From the IMG/VR virus record IMGVR_UViG_3300020451_000651, positions 1 to 23,123 of that record: 23,123 nt of DNA; one strand, 5' to 3'. The position numbers and the translations under genes are program-made. The stretch comes from a virus. The notes below the pieces were generated by a model, which was given only the letters and a program-made list of their open reading frames with translations, did no database searches and was not told the DNA's origin. Positions 1 through 7,239 of this stretch are shown piece after piece. The first letter of the stretch is position 1. Each line of letters starts with the position of its first letter.

Positions 1-149
1 GTTAATTCTGTTGTAGGTGTAGAAACACCGAAGTTTTCTAAACTTACTCTAAAACGATACTGTAATTTAGGCATTAACAGACCTTGATTAGAAGCACTTT
101 GGCTACTATTCAATGGGACTGTAAGTTTTGATAGTGTAGATATACTCAT
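1..149 (-). CDS. 19: Tail tube protein gp19, N-terminal part (runs off the window edge)
   Basis: The minus strand from the ATG at 149-147 encodes 49 in-frame residues before the window edge, starting MSISTLSKLTVPL and containing MPKLQYRFRVSLENFGV. The LQYRFRV..ENFG stretch is what I recall from the N-terminus of tail tube monomers of marine T4-like phages. The gene lies directly downstream of the sheath gene on the same strand, the conserved 18-19 order of T4-like phages. gp19 stacks into hexameric rings forming the inner tube through which DNA passes. An AGGAG ribosome site lies 6 nt upstream of the ATG. The C-terminus is outside the window. The call rests on context plus the N-terminal match. 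Confidence 0.8.
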   Translation of the reverse strand, partial: MSISTLSKLTVPLNSSQSASNQGLLMPKLQYRFRVSLENFGVSTPTTEL

Positions 150-155
150 TTGTTT

Positions 156-172
156 CTCCTATAATATTTATC
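156..172 (-). promoter_or_regulatory. RBS and possible late promoter for gp19
   Basis: On the minus strand GATAAATA (172-165) matches the NATAAATA late-promoter pattern of T4-like phages. It is followed by AGGAG (160-156), 6 nt before the gp19 ATG. The ribosome site is convincing. The promoter is less so: a T4-type start about 6 nt past the motif would fall inside the AGGAG. gp19 may instead be read through from gp18, whose stop is at 178-176. Confidence 0.45.
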
Positions 173-175
173 TTA

Positions 176-3100
176 TTATAATCCTGCTATTTCGCCAGTA
201 TTTTTCAATCTTAACGGTATGTAAACGAACTCAACTGCTTTGACTGGTTCAATCGCAATATCTAAATACAACTCGTTTCTGTCTATTCTTGTAGGTGTGT
301 TGTTTGATTCGTCACATACTACTAGGAAGTCAAAAATTGCTCTGTTACCTACAAGTTCTAGTAATAAACTTTCTGCTTGTGCCTTGATTTCATCTCTTGT
401 GATTTTATCATTTGGCTCAAACACGAATGGTCTTGCAAGTTTGTTTAATTGACTTCTTAAGTAAATTACTAGTCTTGATACATTGATTCTATCTAAAGAA
501 CTTGTACCAGCAAATCTAGTTTTTTGTCCGTAGTTGACTAAACCTGCACCTGTAATAAACGTAATTGGGTTAACTTTGTTTGTGTATAAAGTGTCTCTTT
601 GACCTTCATTTAATGCTGTTGAAACAAATTCACCTTCGCTGTTGATGTAACCTGTTGAACTTGCATTTGTAATACCACCTCTTCTTGTACCTGCTGGAGC
701 AAACCATGGGAAAGAAACTTGATCGCTTAATGCAATAGTTCTTAACATCATGTGTGATGCTGGAACAACAATGTTGTTTCCAAAGTTGTCTGTTGTGAAT
801 CCTGATGGATAAAACACACCCAAGTATGAGTTAGTTGAAACTAAACCGTTGTCATTATCTTCAACTGCTTTGTTTACGTTTGTCGCCCAGTTGGCTAATG
901 AAGTTGAATCAGGAGTTAATCTCATTGGTGAGTCACCAAGTATAAACGCTGATAATCCTCTGTCAGTGTTTAATGTGATCATTTCACCAATCAACTCTGG
1001 ATAACCTGGAGTTGCCATTACGTTGAATAATCTTGATTCGTCGTCTCTGATTTCTTGGTTGCTTGTTACTAATGCTTGTAAACCTTGTACAACAACTTTT
1101 CTTTGTGCTTTTCTTCCGAAAGAACCTGCACCATCTGTTTGGTTAGCAGACTCAGTTACCCATCTGTGTGGATAGTAAGCAGACATACTAGCACCACCTT
1201 GTCTTAAGTTAGTTGCTGTTGTATCAATACTGTTTCTTACAAATTTCTTAACGTTAAATCCAGAACGTCTTGTGTTGAATAACAATATACCTTTTGGATA
1301 TAATGCTGGATCTGGAGCATCTGGATCTAAGAAGTCACTTGATAGTAATTCTGCAATAGTTCCTGATGGAGCAACTGTTGCCGTACCACCTGAAGTTCCA
1401 AATCTTGCATCTGCAAATAGGACACCGTTTTCAGTAGTTTGATCTGAGTTGTCTAGTACTTCCCATTTCAAACTGTTTGCGTTCCATCTGTAAATGTTTG
1501 CATATGATTCTAAATCTGCTGTGCTTATCCATAAGTCGTTTGCTACAAGAGCCGTTCCATCTGATTGTGTAGTTGGAGCAGTTGCTGAAACTTGTGGACC
1601 TGCTGGATCTGTATTTGTATAAACTCCAGTGTAACCTTTCCATGTTGTACCGTTGTGTACCATGATGTCAACTTGATCTACAACTGAACTGTACCATAGT
1701 TGTCCGTTTGTAGTTAATGAAGTTACTGCGTTTGCACTTGCAGTATAAGTTAAAATTTTCCAGTTACTTGCTCTGAATTGTTTTGGACTTGTTGCGTTTG
1801 TTGTTCCTGGCTCAAATCCTAAATTTGTTGAAGCGTTTGTTAAACCAATTGCTTCTATTAAACCATTTGTATCAACAATAACAAACTCACCACCATCGTT
1901 GTGTTCGATCACTACTCTGTTTTGTGAATCAACACTTGCTACGACGTTAGTAAATCCTGCACCGTTAATGCCACCTGCAATAACATCTGCGTCTGCTGAG
2001 TTATTGTTTGTTGTAACCGTTACAGTAATTGCACTGTTAAGTGCTTCTTGACCTACAATTGATTCTGCAATCGTAAATGATTTACTACCAGCACCTTGAC
2101 CTGTTGCAACTGCTGATGATGTAATAGTTGTGTTTGCTGTGTTTTCTCTTCTGTGGATAATGAAATCTGTTTCAGTTGTTCCGTTACCGTAGTTAATGTA
2201 AAGGTTACCAACTGCAATGTTTTTTCCGCCACCTGCTCTGTCTAGATTGTATAATGCACTTTCGTTACTTGCGTAAAGTGGTGCACTTACTTCTTCCCAA
2301 AGTTTTGTTGTGCCGTTGAATTTTTTAACACTCCATTTTGCACCTAAGTTTGGATCAGTTGTTTTGAACCATAAAGAACCTGTTGGTCTTGGATTCGTGT
2401 CGCCTGATTTGAACGCTGGTACTGAAGTGTGTGGTGCAACTGATACTGCTGGAACATAATAAGTTCCTGCTGTAATACCTAAAGCAGTTGAGATCGTCAT
2501 TGTACCATCTGCTATTATTACTGCACTATCATTTGAACCGTTGTAATGAATATCTAATTTACCACCATTAACTCTTGCAGATAAACCTGAAACACCAGCA
2601 CCGCTGATATCACTTGCTATATCTGTAACTGTTGTACCACTTGCTGTGATTGTTGTTGCCGCACTGTTAATAGTGATTGTGAAATTTTGACCACCTGTGA
2701 TAGTACCTGGAGTACCACCTGCTATTGTTGGTCTTGATGCTACCCAAGCCGCTGTTCCTACTGCAACCCAACTTCCGTCGTATTGTTTGTAGTATACATC
2801 GTTGTTTGTGTCTGTAGCCGTAATCGCATAATCACCAATTGAACCAACTGAAGTTTTTGGTGCACTTCCTAGTCCTGCTGATAATTGTGTAGTTGATGTG
2901 ATTACTGTTGGAATTTTGTTTGTGAATGATTGACCACCTGTTACAGTTGCCGCTGAACCATTCCATTCAAATATACCATATCTTGAACTTGCTGTGTCAA
3001 ACCAATATGTTCCTGATGCTGGATTTGCCGCTGGTGCATTTGCACTTGCTTCTAATTGACCTAAGTCAACATCTGCTCTTACAACGTATGCTCTGTTGGC

Positions 3101-3409
3101 AACACCTAAGTATGAATAAGCCGCTTGTAATCCAAACTCATTAGTTTCACCACCATGGATTGGATTATTGCTTGTATCTGTTTTGAATACTGGATCACCA
3201 AACGTTTCTGCTAACTCTCTTTGAGAAGTCATTAAGAAAACTTTGCCGGCGTTAGCCGCTGTTGTTCCTGATGCTGTTCCTGTTCCTGTGCTTGATGTTT
3301 TATCTTGTGCTGTCGCAACAAAGATCATTGGCACCGTGCCTGGTTCGGCTGGTGTATAAAAACTTTCGTCAATTACGCTGACTTGTACTCCTGGTGAAAC
3401 TATTGCCAT
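176..3409 (-). CDS. 18: Tail sheath protein gp18, enlarged by inserted modules
   Basis: This 1077-aa protein is the contractile sheath subunit that drives the tube through the host envelope. The N-terminus (MAIVSPGVQVSVIDES) and the C-terminal 400 residues are typical of T4-like sheaths, including RGLSAFILGDSP near 817 and a C-terminal domain with NVSRLVIYLRSQLNKLARPF near 976-995. T4 gp18 is 659 aa, so this one is about 400 aa longer. The extra length lies at roughly residues 120-660. It holds five tail-fibre-like modules of the type G.LW..T....YxWNG..W (about 133-151, 192-215, 344-373, 567-592, 624-652) and two copies of another beta-rich module (239-318 and 441-528). The insert probably decorates the sheath exterior. 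The ATG has AGGAG 9 nt upstream and a late-promoter-like motif further up. Translation continues to a TAA at 178-176. Confidence 0.93.
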   Translation of the reverse strand: MAIVSPGVQVSVIDESFYTPAEPGTVPMIFVATAQDKTSSTGTGTASGTTAANAGKVFLMTSQRELAETFGDPVFKTDTSNNPIHGGETNEFGLQAAYSYLGVANRAYVVRADVDLGQLEASANAPAANPASGTYWFDTASSRYGIFEWNGSAATVTGGQSFTNKIPTVITSTTQLSAGLGSAPKTSVGSIGDYAITATDTNNDVYYKQYDGSWVAVGTAAWVASRPTIAGGTPGTITGGQNFTITINSAATTITASGTTVTDIASDISGAGVSGLSARVNGGKLDIHYNGSNDSAVIIADGTMTISTALGITAGTYYVPAVSVAPHTSVPAFKSGDTNPRPTGSLWFKTTDPNLGAKWSVKKFNGTTKLWEEVSAPLYASNESALYNLDRAGGGKNIAVGNLYINYGNGTTETDFIIHRRENTANTTITSSAVATGQGAGSKSFTIAESIVGQEALNSAITVTVTTNNNSADADVIAGGINGAGFTNVVASVDSQNRVVIEHNDGGEFVIVDTNGLIEAIGLTNASTNLGFEPGTTNATSPKQFRASNWKILTYTASANAVTSLTTNGQLWYSSVVDQVDIMVHNGTTWKGYTGVYTNTDPAGPQVSATAPTTQSDGTALVANDLWISTADLESYANIYRWNANSLKWEVLDNSDQTTENGVLFADARFGTSGGTATVAPSGTIAELLSSDFLDPDAPDPALYPKGILLFNTRRSGFNVKKFVRNSIDTTATNLRQGGASMSAYYPHRWVTESANQTDGAGSFGRKAQRKVVVQGLQALVTSNQEIRDDESRLFNVMATPGYPELIGEMITLNTDRGLSAFILGDSPMRLTPDSTSLANWATNVNKAVEDNDNGLVSTNSYLGVFYPSGFTTDNFGNNIVVPASHMMLRTIALSDQVSFPWFAPAGTRRGGITNASSTGYINSEGEFVSTALNEGQRDTLYTNKVNPITFITGAGLVNYGQKTRFAGTSSLDRINVSRLVIYLRSQLNKLARPFVFEPNDKITRDEIKAQAESLLLELVGNRAIFDFLVVCDESNNTPTRIDRNELYLDIAIEPVKAVEFVYIPLRLKNTGEIAGL
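957..3016 (-). repeat. Repeated decoration modules inside the sheath gene
   Basis: At the protein level the middle of gp18 repeats a short motif, G.(L/Y)W..T followed after 10-20 residues by (Y/F/K).(W/F/Y)(N/D)G..W. Copies begin near DNA positions 3013, 2836, 2380, 1711 and 1540 (minus strand). Between them sit two copies of a module with DIASDISGAGVSGL-type and VIAGGINGAGFTNV-type segments (about 2695-2456 and 2089-1826). The copies are diverged at the DNA level, so this is old domain repetition and not a recent DNA duplication. The outer boundaries are approximate. Confidence 0.6.
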
Positions 3410-3418
3410 GTGTTAAAT

Positions 3419-3461
3419 CTCCTAGTTTTAATATAAAACTTTTGTATTGTTTGTATTTATG
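3419..3461 (-). promoter_or_regulatory. Late promoter, small hairpin and RBS upstream of gp18
   Basis: On the minus strand CATAAATA (3461-3454) fits the NATAAATA late-promoter pattern of T4-like phages. A T4-type start about 6 nt downstream would give a leader of nearly 40 nt. The leader contains a perfect 7-bp inverted repeat with a 3-nt loop (AGTTTTA / TAAAACT, 3424-3440) directly before AGGAG (3423-3419), which lies 9 nt from the ATG. The hairpin is AT-only in most pairs and may be too weak to matter. Confidence 0.6.
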
Positions 3462-3532
3462 TAATACAGGTAAAATGCACCAAATTAAAAGGCATCGAAA
3501 AGGGGTGGTAAAGGGCAGGTAAATACGTGTAT

Positions 3533-3874
3533 ATGAGACCTTTATGTAATAAATGCAACGAAAGACCCTCGGCAGTAAACTATAAAAAGGGCAACAAGAC
3601 TTACTATAGAAGCCTTTGTGAAATGTGTTTACGTTATGGTGGACCTTCTGGTTATATGCCCAAATGGTATGTGGCAGGATATAGACCTAAGCAACAATGT
3701 GATAAGTGTGGTCATAAAAGTGAATACAAAGAGCATTTCAGAGTGTTTCATATAGACACTAATCTTAATAACTGTAAATTTGATAATTTAAAAACTGTGT
3801 GTGCTAATTGTCAAACAACACTGCACCTTGAAGGAATCCGTTGGAAACAAGGTGATCTTGTACCTGACTTTTAA
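3533..3874 (+). CDS. HNH-like zinc-finger protein
   Basis: A small plus-strand protein (113 aa from ATG 3533; a GTG at 3527 in the same frame would add two residues). Numbered from the GTG, it has C7xxC10 and C31xxC34, then C58xxC61, then HID at 75-77, NN at 81-82, N87 and C92xxC95. The last part matches the H-N-H/zinc pattern of phage HNH proteins, in which a metal-bound histidine cleaves DNA. Similar small proteins occur in marine T4-like phages, either as homing-type nucleases or as structural zinc proteins. It is transcribed against its neighbours, and its last 71 bases overlap the end of the dNMP kinase gene on the other strand. A GGTAAATA motif at 3518-3525, just before the start, resembles a late promoter with one mismatch. 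Nuclease activity is inferred, not certain. Confidence 0.75.
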   Translation: MRPLCNKCNERPSAVNYKKGNKTYYRSLCEMCLRYGGPSGYMPKWYVAGYRPKQQCDKCGHKSEYKEHFRVFHIDTNLNNCKFDNLKTVCANCQTTLHLEGIRWKQGDLVPDF

Positions 3875-4430
3875 GCGAATTTATAGTGCTGTCATTGTCG
3901 AAAACTTTATGAAATTTTGATCTTGCCCATTGCCATTCCGATGGATGTATGTCCTTAGGTTTTTGACCTATGTCTTGATACATTCTAAACCACATAGGAA
4001 TTTGACCACGTTTTACCCACCATACTTCACCGCCTATGTCATTGAGTACTTTCACTTCATTTTCAAATCTAACATCGGGTATAACCCAATTTATGTCTGG
4101 ATTTTCAGTCACTTTCTTCTTTAACATACTGACCCAAATACCATCGTAAAATCCATCACGCATACATTCAGTTCCAAATACTTGAAGTACATATCTTGGA
4201 GTAACTTTTTTCTTTAATTCTTTGCTCCAATAAGGATCTTCTTGTTCTCTCCATAGTCTACTTTGTTCGGTCTTGCCGTCAAGCAACGTTCGATCCCAGT
4301 CGAATAATGTTGCCACTGTGTCTTTAAGTTTATCTGCAAAGGATATTTTTACAAAATTATGATCTTTTACTAAATGATCTGCTATTGTGTCTTTTCCAGA
4401 CCCTATTAATCCACAAATTCCAACTATCAT
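3804..4430 (-). CDS. 1: Deoxynucleoside monophosphate kinase (T4 gp1-like)
   Basis: A 208-aa P-loop kinase that phosphorylates dNMPs to dNDPs for phage DNA synthesis. The Walker A loop GLIGSGKDT is at residues 7-15. Downstream are FADKLKD (31-37), which fits the nucleotide-binding part of the dNMP kinase family, and a conserved VIPDVRFENE segment near 115-124. T4 gp1 is 241 aa, so this is a slightly short but intact member. Its ATG overlaps the stop of the upstream oxygenase gene by 4 bp (4427-4430), so the two are probably translationally coupled. The last 24 codons overlap the convergent HNH gene. It is an early-type metabolic gene lodged between late structural genes gp13 and gp18 and likely uses the sigma70-like promoter at 5080-5108. 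Confidence 0.9.
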   Translation of the reverse strand: MIVGICGLIGSGKDTIADHLVKDHNFVKISFADKLKDTVATLFDWDRTLLDGKTEQSRLWREQEDPYWSKELKKKVTPRYVLQVFGTECMRDGFYDGIWVSMLKKKVTENPDINWVIPDVRFENEVKVLNDIGGEVWWVKRGQIPMWFRMYQDIGQKPKDIHPSEWQWARSKFHKVFDNDSTINSLKSQVQDHLVSNGFLQGAVLFDN

Positions 4431-5071
4431 AATATTTTTAACTGCTTTGTACCTTCTCCAATGTCTCCTTTTGGATATGTATTAAATGCTAGACTGATAC
4501 GGTTGTGTTCTGGTCCTTGTTCTAATACTTCATGTTCTAACCAAGATGGAAACATTAATAATTCTCCAGGCAGTGGATTTATTCCATAGTAATCTGTATT
4601 GTATTGATTTTTATTTTCACCACTGTACGCCAACTGTATGTTTTGAAATGTAATGTTAGAGTATAGATGAGGTTTGCTGAAAATAATTGGAGCACATTTA
4701 GGAGTTGTGCTTATATAATATACACCACTTATTATACTGTTTGGGTGTGAATGTTTGTCTATGTATTCTGTCTTGTCTGTTTTGTTAATCCAACTTGTTG
4801 TAATTTGAAAATTTTGCACTATGCCTAAAACATCGCCCACAAAATAATTTATTGCATTTTGTATTTTGTATTTTAAATCTTTTAGTTGTGGTCTTTCAAG
4901 TATTTTCATACCTCTATTCATCATAGGTAAATCATCATCTGAATGATCTGTACCTGTTCTTTGGGAAGGATAATCCAACCCACGTACCCATGCCATAGAC
5001 ACTGGATCCATTACTCCAATGTTAGTTTTGATCAAAGGCACGGAAAATAACGGAATCATTTCATGTTGCAT
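4427..5071 (-). CDS. 2OG-Fe(II) oxygenase-like protein (TIGR02466-type)
   Basis: This 214-aa protein resembles the TIGR02466 group of putative 2-oxoglutarate/iron-dependent oxygenases common in marine T4-like phages. The double-stranded beta-helix signature is visible: KHSHPNSIISGVYYI at 106-120 (H107 and H109 as candidate metal ligands), PGELLMFPSWLEHEV at 168-182 (H180), and NRISLAFN at 190-197 (R191 as the 2-oxoglutarate-binding arginine). The canonical HxD is HSH here, so the exact ligand set is unclear. The substrate is unknown. It is the first gene of a two-gene unit with the dNMP kinase. The ATG at 5071 lies only 8 nt past a strong -10 box and has no clear ribosome site. An in-frame ATG four codons later (5059) is an alternative start. 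Confidence 0.75.
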   Translation of the reverse strand: MQHEMIPLFSVPLIKTNIGVMDPVSMAWVRGLDYPSQRTGTDHSDDDLPMMNRGMKILERPQLKDLKYKIQNAINYFVGDVLGIVQNFQITTSWINKTDKTEYIDKHSHPNSIISGVYYISTTPKCAPIIFSKPHLYSNITFQNIQLAYSGENKNQYNTDYYGINPLPGELLMFPSWLEHEVLEQGPEHNRISLAFNTYPKGDIGEGTKQLKIL

Positions 5072-5079
5072 ATCTTACG

Positions 5080-5108
5080 ATAATACAACAAAATTACGGT
5101 AATGTCAA
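5080..5108 (-). promoter_or_regulatory. Sigma70-type promoter for the oxygenase-dNMP kinase pair
   Basis: On the minus strand TTGACA (5108-5103) is followed by a spacer of exactly 17 nt and TATTAT (5085-5080). That is a perfect -35 box and a -10 box with one mismatch to TATAAT. It fits transcription by unmodified host RNA polymerase, as for early genes of T4-like phages. The expected start falls almost at the ATG at 5071, implying a leader of a couple of bases or none. Confidence 0.75.
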
Positions 5109-5114
5109 TAGGAA

Positions 5115-5873
5115 TTAGCCGATTAAGAAACTGTAACCTTGACCACCAGCAGTTTGAGTTTTGACTTCTGCATCCAAACGTTCCATTTCTGCAAGTGCTT
5201 CTTGTTTAAGTGCGTCACCATTTAATGTGGTTCCGCCTTGTGGTCCTGCTATTGTGTTAAATTTGCTTCTGGCTTCGCCAAGCATAAATTTGCACTTTGC
5301 CAAAGTGTAATCTTTAATCCATTTTTTTGCCAAATAGTCTTTGAATAGTTCCGTATCTGGTCTGTACATATAGACATACATCAAAACTTCTTCACCCTGT
5401 CTTGGTCTTTGTAGGATTGTTAATTTTTTAGTTGTGGTGTTCCATTTAAATTCTATGAAAGAACCAAACATTCTTCCAACCAATTCTTGGAACTGCGAGA
5501 ACATATTGTAAGTTGCAACACCACCCATATTAGAACTTGCTAATAGGTAAGTGTTTGTGTAGGCAAGATTGAATGGTTCAAATAGTGTACCACCGTCTCC
5601 ACCACCTGATCTAGAACCAATGCTTCTTCTGAAAATTTGTCTTACTTCAATTATCTCATCAGCAAGTGTATAATCATTCTGATCTTGCACTAATGGTAAA
5701 AATATGTAACTTTCTTCTACTGCATTGTCCGATCTCTGTCTGAATCTATCTAAGGCATCCTTTACAGCGGTCTCATAGTGGGCAGGATCCAACTCTACAT
5801 CTACCATTCCGCCACCCAGCGAATTGAATACGTAGTCGAATATCTCTTGTTTTTCTGTGGTTAAATTTGCCAT
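5115..5873 (-). CDS. 13: Neck protein gp13
   Basis: A 252-aa protein matching what I recall of gp13 of marine T4-like phages, including VDVELDPAHYETAVKDAL (24-41), IIEVRQIFRRSIGSR (69-83) followed by a GGG/GG loop, FEPFNLAYTNTYLL, and a C-terminal region with TIAGPQGGTTLNGDALK. In T4, gp13 (309 aa) and gp14 form the neck that closes the DNA-filled head and accepts the tail. Upstream is an AAGGA ribosome site (5887-5883), 9 nt from the ATG, below a late-promoter-like motif. The orientation is odd: gp13 is divergent from gp14, whereas in T4 they are collinear. The choice of gp13 over gp14 for this protein rests on family recollection. Confidence 0.85.
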   Translation of the reverse strand: MANLTTEKQEIFDYVFNSLGGGMVDVELDPAHYETAVKDALDRFRQRSDNAVEESYIFLPLVQDQNDYTLADEIIEVRQIFRRSIGSRSGGGDGGTLFEPFNLAYTNTYLLASSNMGGVATYNMFSQFQELVGRMFGSFIEFKWNTTTKKLTILQRPRQGEEVLMYVYMYRPDTELFKDYLAKKWIKDYTLAKCKFMLGEARSKFNTIAGPQGGTTLNGDALKQEALAEMERLDAEVKTQTAGGQGYSFLIG

Positions 5874-5888
5874 TTAATACGTTCCTTA

Positions 5889-5926
5889 CATATATTTATC
5901 ACTCACCACCATCCGATAAATATATG
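5889..5926. promoter_or_regulatory. Divergent late promoters forming a perfect inverted repeat
   Basis: CATATATTTATC (5889-5900) and GATAAATATATG (5915-5926) are exact reverse complements, 12 bp each, separated by 14 bp. Each arm contains GATAAATA read outward, matching the NATAAATA late promoter pattern: minus strand at 5900-5893 towards gp13, plus strand at 5915-5922 towards gp14. The arrangement would let one late-transcription complex site fire both ways. The plus arm ends in the ATG at 5924, so its transcript would start at or just after that codon. Confidence 0.7.
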
Positions 5927-7087
5927 TCTATGCCTAGATTAAGTCTATATAAGCCGGAAAAAGGTCAGGATTACACGTTTTTAGATAAGACCGTAGTAGA
6001 GATGTTTACTGTGGGTGGAACAGACGTTTTTGTCCACAAATATTTAGGACCTAAAAATCCTGCTGAAGCAGATGCCACATCTGATGAACCTAGGTACGAT
6101 TCAGTAAAAGAAACAAATATTCAAGATATGCTGTTTTTAGAAAACCGCGATAGAAAATATGATTCATCAATTTATAATTTAAGAGGCATTTACAACGTGC
6201 AAGATATTGACTTTGATATGAGTCAATTTGGTTTATTTTTACAGAACGACACTTTATTCATGACCATACCTATAACTTCTAGTGTGAAAGTATTGGGTAG
6301 AAAGGTGATGCCAGGTGATGTATTTGAATTACCACATCTTAAAGACGAATATGCTTTAAATGATTTTAATGTAGCATTGAAAAGGTTTTATGTTGTGGAA
6401 GATGTCAACAGAGCCGCTGAAGGATTTTCGGCAACATGGTATCCACACTTGTATAGAGTAAAATTAAAACAAATTTACGACAGTCAAGAGTTCAAAGAAA
6501 TACTACAAAAAGACGCTGGTGCTGGAGATGGAAAAACTTTACGTGATGTGCTTTCAACTTACGAAAAAGAAATGCAAATTAACAATGCCGTTGTTGCTCA
6601 AGCAGAAGCAAATACTAAAAAAGCAGGTTACGATACAACAAATTTATATACCTTACAAGTAGATGACAAAGGTAAGCCTGAACTAGTAACAACAGATACT
6701 TCTACTTTAGATACAACAACACACAATACCTTAACAGACAGAATTAATCAAACGCCTAGTAAATCAGGTTATGATGGTTATCTATTAGGAGACGGACTTG
6801 CACCTAACGGAGAAGTATTTGGATTTGGAATTAGTTTTCCGAGTGCTTCAGACAAAGGTGATTATTTCTTAAGAACAGATTTTTTACCTAATAGATTGTT
6901 TAGATACGATGGTGGACGTTGGATTAAAATGGAAGACAATGTGCGTATGACATTATCTAACACAGATACAAGAAGCAACTTGAAAGGTACTTTCGTTAAT
7001 AACACAAAAACATCATCTATTGCTGGTGAAACTGTTACAGAAAGACAAAGTCTATCAAAAGCACTTAAACCTAAGGCGGACGGATAA
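5924..7087 (+). CDS. 14: Neck protein gp14
   Basis: A 387-aa protein starting MSMPRLSLYKPEKG, with GGTDVFVHKYLGPKNP (31-46), IQDMLFLENRDRKYD (66-80) and GFSATWYPHLYRVKLK (167-182), as in gp14 of marine T4-like phages. T4 gp14 is 256 aa. The extra length is C-terminal (about 190-387) and ends in a tail-fibre-like module, KGDYFLRTDF..RLFRYDGGRW at 311-333. gp14 works with gp13 to complete the head and attach the tail. The reading frame is open back to 5867, but family comparison puts the start at 5924 or at the next in-frame ATG, 5930. No ribosome site precedes either. The late-promoter motif ends 1 nt before 5924, so a leaderless message starting near 5930 is possible. Confidence 0.85.
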   Translation: MSMPRLSLYKPEKGQDYTFLDKTVVEMFTVGGTDVFVHKYLGPKNPAEADATSDEPRYDSVKETNIQDMLFLENRDRKYDSSIYNLRGIYNVQDIDFDMSQFGLFLQNDTLFMTIPITSSVKVLGRKVMPGDVFELPHLKDEYALNDFNVALKRFYVVEDVNRAAEGFSATWYPHLYRVKLKQIYDSQEFKEILQKDAGAGDGKTLRDVLSTYEKEMQINNAVVAQAEANTKKAGYDTTNLYTLQVDDKGKPELVTTDTSTLDTTTHNTLTDRINQTPSKSGYDGYLLGDGLAPNGEVFGFGISFPSASDKGDYFLRTDFLPNRLFRYDGGRWIKMEDNVRMTLSNTDTRSNLKGTFVNNTKTSSIAGETVTERQSLSKALKPKADG

Positions 7088-7239
7088 TGAGATTAAGAGA
7101 ACTTTGGGGAATACCTATACCAGGTACAGAAAAAGCAGTTGGACTTAAAAAAGTTTCAAAAAAATTAATGGGTAAAGTAAGAACTTATTACGAACCTGTT
7201 GGTAACAAGATTAATGAAAAGAATAAAGAGAAAAAATAA
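7087..7239 (+). CDS. 50-aa basic protein between gp14 and gp15
   Basis: A short intact gene, MRLRELWGIPIPGTEK and onward to 50 aa, rich in Lys and ending NEKNKEKK. It starts inside the stop codon of gp14 (TAATG at 7085-7089) and ends in the same way at the gp15 start (TAATG at 7237-7241), so all three are probably translationally coupled. This exact fit in a structural operon argues that it is a real gene. It has no membrane segment or recognisable domain. A neck or assembly-accessory role would suit the context but is only inference. Confidence 0.8.
   Translation: MRLRELWGIPIPGTEKAVGLKKVSKKLMGKVRTYYEPVGNKINEKNKEKK

Noticed and set aside
3424-3440. Hairpin upstream of gp18 as a transcription terminator
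   Set aside because: The stem is 7 bp of mostly A-T pairs with no T tract after it on either strand. It is more likely incidental or a weak leader structure.
5867-5923. Upstream extension of gp14 starting MPFNTF
   Set aside because: It would be translated through the divergent promoter palindrome and overlap the gp13 start. Family proteins begin at the MSMPRL/MPRL position.
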